Positions 1 to 8,723 of a stretch of DNA of 20,000 nucleotides are shown here, piece after piece. The stretch covers positions 1 through 20,000 of the forward strand of contig CAJNDS010000728.1 in NCBI GenBank assembly GCA_905221605.1, read 5' to 3'. The notes beneath the pieces were generated by a model. It made no database searches. It worked only from the letters and a program-made list of their open reading frames with translations, and had not been told where the DNA came from. A program made the translations under genes and the position numbers. This DNA comes from Symbiodinium natans (taxonomy: Eukaryota > Sar > Dinophyceae > Suessiales > Symbiodiniaceae). Each line of letters begins with the position of its first letter. Position 1 is the first letter of the stretch.

Positions 1-45
1 TCCTCCCTCCCTGCCTCCTCCCCCCCCCTCCCCCCTCCCGAAAAT
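1..45. repeat. Pyrimidine-rich low-complexity tract
   Basis: Almost pure C/T with runs of seven and more C. No coding signal. It lies at the window edge, so its true extent is unknown. Confidence 0.7.
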
Positions 46-111
46 GAAAAACATGGTTCCAGAAAAAAAATCTCTGTCAAAACGTTTCGGTCAAAAACGT
101 TATTGGGACCC

Positions 112-167
112 AAACCCTACACAATTTCTATAAACCCTAAACCCTAAACCCTCAACCCTAAACCCTA
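112..167. repeat. Telomere-like (CCCTAAA)n array, left part
   Basis: From about 131 the sequence is an almost regular CCCTAAA array (TTTAGGG on the other strand) with one variant unit (CCCTCAA). A looser unit occurs from 112. TTTAGGG is the plant-type telomere repeat, also reported for dinoflagellates. The array breaks off at 167, where the retroelement starts, and resumes at 9011 in the same phase. It may be an interstitial or subtelomeric array; this window cannot tell which. Confidence 0.85.
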
Positions 168-454
168 TACGGGGGGACAACCAGGGAAGGAAATCAACTC
201 CCCTAGTCGCCCTGAACTTATATTTCCCAGATCGAACCAAGAAACAAACAAGAACACGGATAAGAGCAACCCAGGGGGGAAGGAAAGGGGGAAGGAATCC
301 ACACCCTTACCAAACCCTAAGAACCCAGGCACTACTTTTTGAACTTGTGGCTTTCTGTTCAAGCCCATCTTGAGCCAAACATGATTTCCGGGTTCATTAA
401 CCCTTCCAACTCTCAACGCTAACTCTTTTCTACAATACCAATTGCAGCTCCGCA
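168..454 (-). repeat. 3' LTR of the element
   Basis: 287 bp. It matches 8724-9010 except at 184 and 206 (G here, A there). On the minus strand it begins TGCGGAGC and ends CCCCCCGTA. The outer edge abuts target copy CCCTA (163-167) and the inner edge abuts the polypurine tract. The open frame crossing it is a by-product, not a gene. Confidence 0.93.
369..379 (-). promoter_or_regulatory. Spliced-leader-like 11-mer in the 3' LTR
   Basis: Minus strand reads TTTGGCTCAAG, equal to the last 11 bases of the 22-nt dinoflagellate spliced leader, in the sense orientation of the element. Bases further 5' do not match. It may be a relict of a trans-spliced transcript that was reverse-transcribed, or chance. 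Confidence 0.4.
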
Positions 455-462
455 CTCCCCCT
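455..462 (-). promoter_or_regulatory. Polypurine tract (plus-strand primer)
   Basis: Minus strand reads AGGGGGAG, ending directly at the TG of the 3' LTR. This is the expected place and composition of the tract that resists RNase H and primes second-strand synthesis. Confidence 0.85.
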
Positions 463-482
463 GTCCTAGGATTTCCTAGGAC
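463..482. repeat. 20-bp palindrome next to the polypurine tract
   Basis: GTCCTAGGA and TCCTAGGAC form perfect 9-bp arms separated by two bases. It abuts the polypurine tract on its inner side, so it could fold as a tight hairpin in the element RNA or cDNA. Its function is unknown. Confidence 0.8.
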
Positions 483-824
483 ACATTGGAGATGCAGATC
501 TTTTGGCCAAAAACTGCCATTAAGGCAGCAGCCAGCTGCTTGAAATGCATGTTATGGTTTAACGTCTTCCAGGACGGAATTATAGCACATTGGCTAACCT
601 ACTACCCACAGAGAATCTCTTTTCACCATGATCCTCTCATCACTGAAGACTCCTTGGCCTTCTTCACCACAAACCGTGGTCTTCGCTACGCGAAAAGCTA
701 CTGACTTCTACTATCAGGGATTTCCATACCCTTAATAGTAACCACCACATTGTCAGCACATTGGCTGTTCCAGCGCACCTGTCTCCAGAAAGAGAAAAAC
801 CATCCCTTCATCCATACCATCCAA
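483..824 (-). other. Noncoding 3' part of the element
   Basis: About 340 bp between the stop of the second frame and the palindrome. No coding frame or domain is recognised. A 12-base word, AGCACATTGGCT, occurs twice (near 583 and 748). It is presumably the 3' untranslated part of the element RNA. Confidence 0.6.
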
Positions 825-2528
825 TCACTTCTTTTTCCGATTGTTGGCAATCTTGAGGTGAAGTTGCAGCAGAATATACTCCAGGTCCGAAACTGTAAGA
901 ACAGGATCCTGTACGCCCCTTTGAATTGAGGATACCAATCCTTCTCTCTTTGCGTCCTCAATCGCCTGGCAAGATTGACCCAGCTCTTCATTCGCAGTGG
1001 CAGACCCTGGTGCATCCGCATCAGATGGACGATCCTTTTCCTCAGGATCTTGCACCATTACCACCTCTTCTTTTTTGGGACTCTGACTTTTCTCCCTCTT
1101 CTTTGTCTTTCCACCGACATTTGACTTTGTGCGCGTCTTCGAGGATTTTTCCACTGCAGAAGCCACCACATTGGATGTTGATCCACCCTTCTCAATGATC
1201 GTCGGCATCTTCTTCGGCTTTGGAACCATGAGAGTGTAAGGATCTTCGATAGCTGCAGCTTTCCTCTTCTTTTTTACCTTTTTCTTCTCTTCTTCAACGG
1301 CAACCTCCGTCTCCGAAGTCTCAACCACTCCTTTTTCGGCAGGAATATCCTTGCTGGACTCCCTTTCTAGGGACCTCTTTTTACCTCTTTTGGAATCCTT
1401 TTCCTCTCCCAAATTGGCTCGCTCATACCATATCCTCAGGTCATTGACCCATTCTTCCACCTCCGCGAGCGAAACCTCATACGACTTCACTACTTCGAGA
1501 AGTTCCAGCACGGTCAACATTTCAGTGGTCCACGAAACCCATTCTTGATCCATTTGGTCAGCATCTCCAGTGAACTTCAGGAGTTTGAACAATGGGTCCG
1601 CCTCTGCTCGAGCCAAATCTGGCTTGCCACCGGACAGAAATGAAATCGCCTCCATCAACAGTTCCGTCATCTTGGTCTCTTCGTCATAAACCATAAAATC
1701 CTCCTCATCATCATCGAACTGTTCAGGAGAGATCTCCTTTTCTCCACCATTTGCACCAGACTTTCTCCTTGGACCATCCCTTGGGGGCGTCCTTGGAGAC
1801 CTTGGCCTCTGTTCTTCCAGCGGAACACCATGCTCGAAGACACACCTGTCACCAAATCGACACTTCCCAGACCGAGCAAACTGGACGCACCTCACACCAG
1901 TTGCATCATGCGAGAACCCACAATCCTTTCCAGCGAAACATTCTCTCCCTGCCACATAGTATTTACACCAATACGAATGTAGCACCACATCATCTTCGGA
2001 ATGGATGAATTTGCAGTCGTCACCAAATTTGCAGCGATCTTTCCCCTTGCCGAACCAATAGCAGAAGCCCTTCTTCCTCTTCTCCAAGCGCTCTGCCTCA
2101 TACCGGTCCATAGGGCGATTGTGCTCTACATGAACATTGCCATGTACCTGGGGACTGCTCCCTTCACCCGACGTGCTATCAGTATTTGGTGCTTGGAGTA
2201 CAGCTGGAAAACCTGGCCTTGGTCCTACCACCTTCATGATCGGTTTTCCGCCAACTCCTGAGCCATGCTGAGACGATCCAAAAACATTGAACATCTTCGT
2301 GAAGGCCTTTCTAGTGCCAATCTTCTGCACCCTTTTGATTGGACGTTTCATTGCTCCAACCTTGCATCCAGATGCGTTCAAACGACACAACCTCCTATAA
2401 CCAACTCTATGTCCCTTCTTCCAAAGAGCCATAAGAATTTTAGAGGCAGTAACATTCTCCACCTCTACCTTTTCCAATGGTCCCTCACTTCCCGGAACAA
2501 CCCATCCACACCTGAAGACCTTTCCATC
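825..2528 (-). CDS. Second element frame: triple CCCH zinc-finger protein, probably made by -1 frameshift
   Basis: The frame is open from 2582 down to the stop at 825 and has no ATG until about 2432. A TTG at 2477 gives a 550-residue version. Slippage at 2528-2534 would give a 567-residue extension of ORF1, about 2609 residues in all. Three tandem CCCH fingers lie at residues 139-216 of the 550-residue numbering: C139-x9-C149-x5-C155-x3-H159, C171-x8-C180-x5-C186-x3-H190 and C197-x8-C206-x5-C212-x3-H216. Family knowledge suggests single-stranded RNA binding, here perhaps genomic RNA packaging. After the fingers come an RS/proline-rich stretch, an acidic segment, a helical Leu/Glu-rich region (about residues 265-350), then a long Lys/Glu-rich tail ending in KKK with KKRK clusters that could be nuclear signals. 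No pol motif is seen. It could also have its own start, or be part of one gene split by a base change in the A6 run. Confidence 0.75.
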   Translation of the reverse strand, partial: DGKVFRCGWVVPGSEGPLEKVEVENVTASKILMALWKKGHRVGYRRLCRLNASGCKVGAMKRPIKRVQKIGTRKAFTKMFNVFGSSQHGSGVGGKPIMKVVGPRPGFPAVLQAPNTDSTSGEGSSPQVHGNVHVEHNRPMDRYEAERLEKRKKGFCYWFGKGKDRCKFGDDCKFIHSEDDVVLHSYWCKYYVAGRECFAGKDCGFSHDATGVRCVQFARSGKCRFGDRCVFEHGVPLEEQRPRSPRTPPRDGPRRKSGANGGEKEISPEQFDDDEEDFMVYDEETKMTELLMEAISFLSGGKPDLARAEADPLFKLLKFTGDADQMDQEWVSWTTEMLTVLELLEVVKSYEVSLAEVEEWVNDLRIWYERANLGEEKDSKRGKKRSLERESSKDIPAEKGVVETSETEVAVEEEKKKVKKKRKAAAIEDPYTLMVPKPKKMPTIIEKGGSTSNVVASAVEKSSKTRTKSNVGGKTKKREKSQSPKKEEVVMVQDPEEKDRPSDADAPGSATANEELGQSCQAIEDAKREGLVSSIQRGVQDPVLTVSDLEYILLQLHLKIANNRKKK

Positions 2529-5500
2529 TTTTTTGACACCACTTCGTCGAGGTAGTCTTCCGAGATCCAGGGTAAGTTCCTCTTAGAGGAAGGATTGTCA
2601 TCATTGTTTGGTCCTTCACCAGGATACCCTTTTGTGCTGTCAAAGATCTTACCAGTAGTGCGGTCCTGCATAGAGAAATTCGAAGCCACGCGGGAGTACA
2701 CTGACCACAAGAAAATCCTTGTGTCCGCCAGTCTTGATGACCCACTGGATGTCTCCTCTTCAGAAGAAACCTCTGGCGCTTTGCCATCCCCTCCAGTGTC
2801 ACCACTTGTCTCACCTCCAGCATCTTCAATGGGAATAAGGGATTCATTGTTCCCTTGATCAAGTACCGCATCCTCTGGTCCAAGAACTTCCAGCACCGCT
2901 GTCGAAGGATCCACCTCTTCATCAGCATCGTCGTCCATCCTTCTCCAGAGAGCTTCCAATTGGTCTGCACAAGTCGCCGCTTGAAGGAACTCCATCAACC
3001 GGGCCCTCCCGCGCTGCCAGAGAAATTCCGAAACCATCACCGACCCCTGGGCTCCAAGATTCAGGAACGGGTGAACCATTTTGGCTACCCTCGCCATAAG
3101 TTCAATGTGAACTTCCATGCCTGGACTGCGACTCCAATCATAGGCAATTGCCTCCATAGCAGTTCCAAACTTGTCAGTATTCTTGAATTCCCCTTCCAGA
3201 CCAGGAGACAACAAGGCACCCATCACCGAAAGAGGGTAATTTCCCACCGCCGGCAAGCACGGGTTGTCATGGAACGAATGATGCAGGTCACTATAATGTC
3301 CTTGATCTCTCCTTTGAAAAAGGAGTGCTCCAGTCCCTAGCTGGGCATTCATTTCATCCACTTGAACCATTTCAGCACATATCCTCTGTGCCATGTACGC
3401 CATTGCTGGCCAGACGGAACGATCGGTCAGACCGCGACGCATAACCCAATCAGTTGTTGGCGACTGAATCAGCGTCCTTGGATCATACACCAGAACTACC
3501 ATCGCACCGTCACCCATTGACTGATCAGCATCGTCCTCCAGTGCCAGGTTCTCATCCTGTTCGCTTGCACCCTCGGATGACATGCTAATAACCAAATTTC
3601 GATCCATCTTATTGGACCCTTTTTGGCAGTCTCTTTGCCCCACCGGCAACTTGCCAACTGCAACCTTCCAATAAATCCGAGTCAGAAGACCTTTAACCAG
3701 CAATTGCTGAAGGTCATTCCTCACCGGACAAACATCCAATATCTTCGCACCATCACCACGGAGTTCATTGCTCCCACCTTCTCCTTCTTTTTGGTCAGTC
3801 TCCTCGCCAGAAATTTGTACTGCTCCTTCCAGCGCCGTCTCCTGTCCAGCCACTTCTTGCCCAGGAAGAACTTGAGCGCTTTCAGATACATTCACCTGTC
3901 CAGCAACACCTTGCCCAGGTAAAACCTCATCCGTGGAGCCCACCGCCAGCGAACCAACCATAACTGAACCATCCCTTGCTCTTTTTTGAGACCGTTCAGC
4001 TCGACGAGAAGGTTGTGGTAGCGAAAAAACTTGTGAAGTCACTTCTTGGCGGGTCTCCCCCCGCGACGCTTTGTCGCGCCCTTCGCCAAGGTGAACCGAT
4101 TTTTTCGGCCCGTCATTGGAGCCTGAAGAACCACTTTGCGGAACATTGCCACGATTCGCAGTTCTCTGTGAATCCCTTTCTTGCAAAAAGATTTCCTTCA
4201 GGCGTTGCGCGGCATTGGTCTCCTCTTCGCTTGAATCGCTTGAGGAAGCGGCATACGAGACCAAGGCCTCCGCCTGTTCATCATCATCCACCACATCTGC
4301 CCACGCTCTGCTGAACCGATACGACAACCCACCACGAGGCTTCAGTTCCAGTGGCTTCGGCTTTTCCACCACTTCCGCCGGTTGCACTCGTCGTTGTGAC
4401 CGAGAGCGTGGCACCTGTCGCACTTGTTTTTTGTCCAGCAAGGGCCTTCCCCTTCTCACAGGGTTTGATCTTGACCGATATTTTTTTGTTGGTGGATTCA
4501 CCGGCGGCATTCCAACTCCCACCAACCGCAGCTTCTGTACGCACAACGGAGACCTCTGCGCAAGCGTCCAACCATCACGGTACCTGACCTTATCAAAAAG
4601 CTCCCGATAGGAGCCTCTCGGCATGGTTTTTGCACCGGAGTCTTCAGCTTCACGCACCTGAGTGAGGGTTCGCACCGCCGCTCTTCCAGTTCCTTTGTTC
4701 CCAGAAGATTGTTGTACCCGTACAGATGCATCAGAAGGAACTGCTTTTTCCGGTCCTCCCGGGCGATATCGGACATCACCAACCAATTGCAGAATTTTGC
4801 ATGCGGTCACTTTGTTGATCCCTTTGTCAACCAAATCTTCCACAAAGATGAACTCTTGCAAGTCCGACACATTGGTCACACCAAGCGTAATCATCACCTC
4901 ACTTACATGAGGGGTATACACCCACAGGTGTTCGTTGCGAGCCATCCAATTTTCAATTGGCTCCTCCGGATTTTGAAGCCGAGTACCAGTGGATGCAGCC
5001 ACCGAATTCTTTTGTTCATCAGCTTCTGCTTCATCCAGAATACCTTTTTCACCTTCTTTTTGTGACACATTGGTCATTTGCAGCGCTTTTGGTGCCGAGG
5101 ATGAGGAAGATTCAGCTCCCCCACTCGCAGGTGGCTGAAAAGTGCTTCTATCCGTAATCTCCCATCCTCTCTCTTTTTCAAACCGGACCTGATTGGCCAC
5201 CTGTACCAAGTGTTTCAGGAGCGTCAGCCGCTCCTCTGACATCTCGTCGTGGGAGTACTTGCAGAAATTTGACCCTTTCCGGCAACGTCCTCTGAGGTAA
5301 TAATCGAAACAGCAATGGTGGAACCCTGCGTCCCTTAGTGCCTTCCTGGAAGCATTGTCCCAAGATTTGCCGGGCTCCCAAGTCCCTTCCAATGCTATGT
5401 CATCGTTGTGAAGATACCCGCATGTAGTCCCATATTTACAACCACCTTGATTGTAATACAGACACAGACGACCTTTTGGCTCACCCGACGTAGGTTCACC

Positions 5501-8500
5501 CTTTGATGCACCTTTGCCAAAATTGTACTTGGCCCGGAAGGCCAAATCCTCCCGCTCCTGCTGTGCCTCATCCACTGTACCTTCCTCTGTGGGAGGGTCA
5601 CCGATGTTCCCATCCTCATCATCAGCTTCTTGGCTATTCTTTGGATCAGTTGACCCTCCTCCTGGCCAACCTTCACCATAACGACGATGCTCATAGGGAC
5701 AACCATCACCGTTGCGACACCTTCCCTTATTGAAGAACTTGCACAGTTTGCTGTATCCAGGTGACACAGTCTGTGGAGTCATGTGAGCCTTTTTGTACTG
5801 GTCAGGGTCCATGTAGGCTTCCATTGGCTTGTTCTCCCTTTTGCTCATGGATTGCACTGCACCATCAAGCTCCTGCAAAAATAGCTTGGTGTCCAACCAA
5901 AGCGCGTTCCAAAACTCATCTTCCCCTTGATTCAGCACCGTTGCCACCGCTTCACCCACAACTGGTCGAGTAAATCTCCTTTTTCTGCATGCCAGTTCGA
6001 AAAGCGCGTTGTGGTACTGTTTTCGGGAAAAAGTGGTTAACTTTCCCAAGCCTGTGCTTTCTGTACCATCAGGCTTCCAACCATCGTTTTGCAAGATGCC
6101 ATACGCGCGCCGAGCTTCCGCATTGAGGAATGCCTGATCTGCAACACACTCCTGTAAATCTTCCATCGGGCGACCCAACAGCATCCCAGTAATTTTGCCA
6201 ACATAGGCTTCCTCTTCGTTTCCATTCTCCAGAAGAGCTTTGTAGATCTTTTCCCCATAAAGTTGCCTTTCTTCTCGTTCTTCAGAGGATAACTCCTGTA
6301 CCACAAGCTCTTCATCGGATTGCTCTTCCTCCTGTTTCCAGTCCCATTGACCGTTGGAATCTTGGTACCATTGACCAGCATACCATGAATCCGTCCACCA
6401 CGTACTCCAGCCGCTGGGTTTCCATTTCCGCAGCGTTGAGGAAGAGTCCTCCACGTCCTCTTCCAAAACCAGAAAGGTGTCCAAGATTATGGTACCATCA
6501 TCTTCCACTAATTTCACTGTTCCATTGACAGTATCACCAAATCTGAACTGACACGTATTGTTCCCTTCTGCAGGAATCAATACATTCAAATCACCAAGGT
6601 CCAAAAAGGCTCCATACCCATTGATGCAGCGCACTAGACCCATGATCTCATCTCCCTCTTGATAGCAATGTGTCCCAGGTGATTCCAAGGCTCCCGCTCG
6701 GGGCACTTTCTTTGCATGCTCTTCAGAAACCACCTCTGTATCATCGGCTCCTGGCGCATCCTTTGTCTTCACCTTTGGGTCACACTGCTCGTCCTGCTCC
6801 ACGAGTCCCACAAGCTCATCTTTTTTGTGCTCCTGGATTTCAGGACCTCCCTTTTTCTCCGCCAAAGGCTTTGCCTCATCTGCTGTAGTTCGCTCGGTGT
6901 CGACTTCCGGCGAACTTCCAGACGGCAACACTTCTCCCTTCATGGGAGTGGACCCATCATTGGAGTCCTTTGTCACACCTTCTGCAGCAGGCAAATCTTC
7001 TTCCACTGCAGGGCGATTGAGTCGATCATCCACGGCAGGCACGCTTTCTTCCACCGCAGGCTCCTTTGGTTCCATGGCTTCCAAAGGAGAATTTCCACCA
7101 TCGTTGACCACAGCTGCCTCATCGGCTCCGGTGTAGCCCTTGCTATTCCGTTCCTCGCGGCTAACTTCAGGTTGCACCAGTGCGTCCACCTGTGAACCTC
7201 CATCATCAGCTGCTGCGGAGACCTGCGCCCCATTGTTGCAGTCGCCCGTGGAACGTAACACCATATGCACCTCAACCCGTGCTTCCTTCGCACTCCAGGT
7301 AATATCTGGCGCATCGACCCGCGCATCATTGGCGCTCCAGGCCTCATTTTTCAGATCTTCCGTGTCTCCAGCTATTCCAGAAGCTTCTTTTTCCCCTTGA
7401 ATGGCAGGAATCTTGGCACCAAACGAAGAGACCTCCTCAGTCGCAACACACGACCTTTTCCCTCCGTCTTCCAAATCTCCAGGACCACATTCCTGAACGA
7501 CAGGTACCACATCCACCACTCGCTCTTCTGCAGCCGACACAGTTCCGATCTCCACATTGGGAATTTTTCCTTCTGGACCTACCGATTCCACCGCTGCCAC
7601 ACCCTCAGAAAGTGCTCCCATTCCTTCCCGATCCAGATGTTGAGCTCCAGCGATGTCTGCTCGGTTTCCAGGAACCTCCTCCTCATCAGGAGAACCCGAG
7701 GTCGGGGCGTCACCACCAGCCCTAGGACCGCTATCCCTGATAGTAGAGGAAAAATCTTTTTCACCTAAACTATTTACACTACCCTGGAATGCCCTCGTAG
7801 ACTCAGTCTTCGGAGTAGAGGATGAAGAATCCAGTGCCGCCTCCATTTCCAGCTCATTGCCCGAAGGAGACCCAACCACCTCGTCACTCTTCATCTTTTC
7901 ACCTACCACCGGCAATGTCCACTTGCTTTCCTGCGTATCCAGGCAGTAATAATATTGTCTCCCATCTTCATGGAGGTGCCATTCCCACGTTGTCCCATCG
8001 CACGCTTTGATCAGATGCTCATCTTTCCGAAAACCATCCCTTTCAGAGACCTGACGCATCTCGTCCTCTTCTTCTGACAACTGTCGCAACCTCTCAGCCT
8101 CCATCTGTAGGATCTCCTCCTCCCCCATGGCGTATTCAGCAGCAGGTGCAGCTTCAAAGCTGTCCGCACCCTTCTGTTCGTGACCGCTTCCACCACCTTG
8201 GGAACTCGAAGATGGATCCCTTTTGATCTTGTTCAGAGGCCTCCTGGCCGCTTGCAGCACTTCTCCAATCAGATCGGTCTGAGACTCTTGGTCTACCATT
8301 CGACCCGAAGTCGAAGTCGACGGCTGATACCCGTGTTTGTGCAACACTCGTAAAACAGTCACCTCCATTTCACGATCTATACCACCAGTCGCGTCCCAGT
8401 TCCTTTTCTCACCAGGCTTTGGCGATACAGAGACAGCACGTCCTTCAGCTTCAGTATTGCTAACCATATCCACATTGGGATTCATACCCACATTGGGGCT

Positions 8501-8656
8501 TTCTGCAACCAAGGCTTCTTCCAGATGTTCTTCAGCGCCGGGAATCACCTCTTCCAACACCGATCTTTCACCCAGAGACTCAGCTGCACCATTTCCAGCT
8601 CCACCATTTTGTCCACCATCCGAGGCAGGTTGGAGCCATCGCTTCGGAGAAGGCAT
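2465..8656 (-). CDS. ORF1: giant modular RNA-binding protein of the retroelement (Gag-like position)
   Basis: 2063 residues, starting at the first ATG after the LTR and primer site (67-nt leader). An acidic, disordered N-terminus leads to a WW domain (about 222-250: W224, GRQYYY, W246, P249), which binds proline-rich ligands. Then follow another long acidic, repeat-containing region, an S1/OB-like fold (about 664-730), and a Trp-rich stretch with GQW repeats (about 747-775). Next are CCCH fingers at C972-x7-C980-x5-C986-x3-H990, C1065-x7-C1073-x5-C1079-x3-H1083 and C1116-x8-C1125-x6-C1132-x3-H1136. A SAM-like helical segment (about 1235-1295) precedes a conserved PLCVQKL block (about 1370). 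The C-terminal 700 residues are unassigned. Its place directly after the primer-binding site is that of Gag. The colinear relic at 15040-17010 supports it as a real protein family. The role in packaging or host-factor recruitment is inferred. Confidence is high for coding, low for function. Confidence 0.85.
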   Translation of the reverse strand: MPSPKRWLQPASDGGQNGGAGNGAAESLGERSVLEEVIPGAEEHLEEALVAESPNVGMNPNVDMVSNTEAEGRAVSVSPKPGEKRNWDATGGIDREMEVTVLRVLHKHGYQPSTSTSGRMVDQESQTDLIGEVLQAARRPLNKIKRDPSSSSQGGGSGHEQKGADSFEAAPAAEYAMGEEEILQMEAERLRQLSEEEDEMRQVSERDGFRKDEHLIKACDGTTWEWHLHEDGRQYYYCLDTQESKWTLPVVGEKMKSDEVVGSPSGNELEMEAALDSSSSTPKTESTRAFQGSVNSLGEKDFSSTIRDSGPRAGGDAPTSGSPDEEEVPGNRADIAGAQHLDREGMGALSEGVAAVESVGPEGKIPNVEIGTVSAAEERVVDVVPVVQECGPGDLEDGGKRSCVATEEVSSFGAKIPAIQGEKEASGIAGDTEDLKNEAWSANDARVDAPDITWSAKEARVEVHMVLRSTGDCNNGAQVSAAADDGGSQVDALVQPEVSREERNSKGYTGADEAAVVNDGGNSPLEAMEPKEPAVEESVPAVDDRLNRPAVEEDLPAAEGVTKDSNDGSTPMKGEVLPSGSSPEVDTERTTADEAKPLAEKKGGPEIQEHKKDELVGLVEQDEQCDPKVKTKDAPGADDTEVVSEEHAKKVPRAGALESPGTHCYQEGDEIMGLVRCINGYGAFLDLGDLNVLIPAEGNNTCQFRFGDTVNGTVKLVEDDGTIILDTFLVLEEDVEDSSSTLRKWKPSGWSTWWTDSWYAGQWYQDSNGQWDWKQEEEQSDEELVVQELSSEEREERQLYGEKIYKALLENGNEEEAYVGKITGMLLGRPMEDLQECVADQAFLNAEARRAYGILQNDGWKPDGTESTGLGKLTTFSRKQYHNALFELACRKRRFTRPVVGEAVATVLNQGEDEFWNALWLDTKLFLQELDGAVQSMSKRENKPMEAYMDPDQYKKAHMTPQTVSPGYSKLCKFFNKGRCRNGDGCPYEHRRYGEGWPGGGSTDPKNSQEADDEDGNIGDPPTEEGTVDEAQQEREDLAFRAKYNFGKGASKGEPTSGEPKGRLCLYYNQGGCKYGTTCGYLHNDDIALEGTWEPGKSWDNASRKALRDAGFHHCCFDYYLRGRCRKGSNFCKYSHDEMSEERLTLLKHLVQVANQVRFEKERGWEITDRSTFQPPASGGAESSSSSAPKALQMTNVSQKEGEKGILDEAEADEQKNSVAASTGTRLQNPEEPIENWMARNEHLWVYTPHVSEVMITLGVTNVSDLQEFIFVEDLVDKGINKVTACKILQLVGDVRYRPGGPEKAVPSDASVRVQQSSGNKGTGRAAVRTLTQVREAEDSGAKTMPRGSYRELFDKVRYRDGWTLAQRSPLCVQKLRLVGVGMPPVNPPTKKYRSRSNPVRRGRPLLDKKQVRQVPRSRSQRRVQPAEVVEKPKPLELKPRGGLSYRFSRAWADVVDDDEQAEALVSYAASSSDSSEEETNAAQRLKEIFLQERDSQRTANRGNVPQSGSSGSNDGPKKSVHLGEGRDKASRGETRQEVTSQVFSLPQPSRRAERSQKRARDGSVMVGSLAVGSTDEVLPGQGVAGQVNVSESAQVLPGQEVAGQETALEGAVQISGEETDQKEGEGGSNELRGDGAKILDVCPVRNDLQQLLVKGLLTRIYWKVAVGKLPVGQRDCQKGSNKMDRNLVISMSSEGASEQDENLALEDDADQSMGDGAMVVLVYDPRTLIQSPTTDWVMRRGLTDRSVWPAMAYMAQRICAEMVQVDEMNAQLGTGALLFQRRDQGHYSDLHHSFHDNPCLPAVGNYPLSVMGALLSPGLEGEFKNTDKFGTAMEAIAYDWSRSPGMEVHIELMARVAKMVHPFLNLGAQGSVMVSEFLWQRGRARLMEFLQAATCADQLEALWRRMDDDADEEVDPSTAVLEVLGPEDAVLDQGNNESLIPIEDAGGETSGDTGGDGKAPEVSSEEETSSGSSRLADTRIFLWSVYSRVASNFSMQDRTTGKIFDSTKGYPGEGPNNDDNPSSKRNLPWISEDYLDEVVSKKMERSSGVDGLFREVRDHWKR
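2528..2534 (-). promoter_or_regulatory. Candidate -1 ribosomal frameshift site A_AAA_AAG
   Basis: On the minus strand the ORF1 codons are TCA AAA AAG ATG, so the heptamer A_AAA_AAG is in the X_XXY_YYZ register needed for -1 slippage. A -1 shift enters exactly the frame of the second CCCH protein. It lies inside the 118-nt overlap of the open frames (2465-2582), 60 nt before the ORF1 stop. I see no strong downstream hairpin by eye; a GGTC/GACC pairing is weak. The same A6 run is also a likely place for a simple indel. Confidence 0.6.
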
Positions 8657-8711
8657 TGCTTCTTGATCCCAAAGATCTTAAGACAACACTCAACCGCAGG
8701 GAACCTAATTT

Positions 8712-8723
8712 GGGCTCATAACC
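8712..8723 (-). promoter_or_regulatory. Primer-binding site, half-tRNA-Met type
   Basis: The plus strand reads GGGCTCATAACC, the anticodon arm of initiator tRNA-Met including the CAT anticodon. The minus (sense) strand is therefore complementary to it and directly follows the 5' LTR. Drosophila copia and yeast Ty5 prime from a cleaved initiator tRNA-Met at this internal region rather than from the tRNA 3' end. Confidence 0.8.

Noticed and set aside
310-320. Telomere-like CCAAACCCTAAG inside the LTR as a captured telomere unit
   Set aside because: Only one unit, and without repetition it is easily chance.
165-455. Open frame across the LTR (96 codons), also inside a 166-codon frame at 8580-9080
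   Set aside because: Both are the same LTR sequence. The longer frame runs from flanking telomere-like DNA through the LTR into ORF1 in the wrong frame, so it is a by-product of the repeat.
2485-2970. 161-codon frames on both strands within the ORF1 region
   Set aside because: They lie within ORF1 in other frames, and their composition (many Trp, Met, Ser, Cys) is that of shadow frames.
4600-4660. DSGA in ORF1 as a retroviral-type aspartic protease site
   Set aside because: It lacks the hydrophobic residues normally before DSGA and the later partner motif, and it sits in a charged, disordered stretch.
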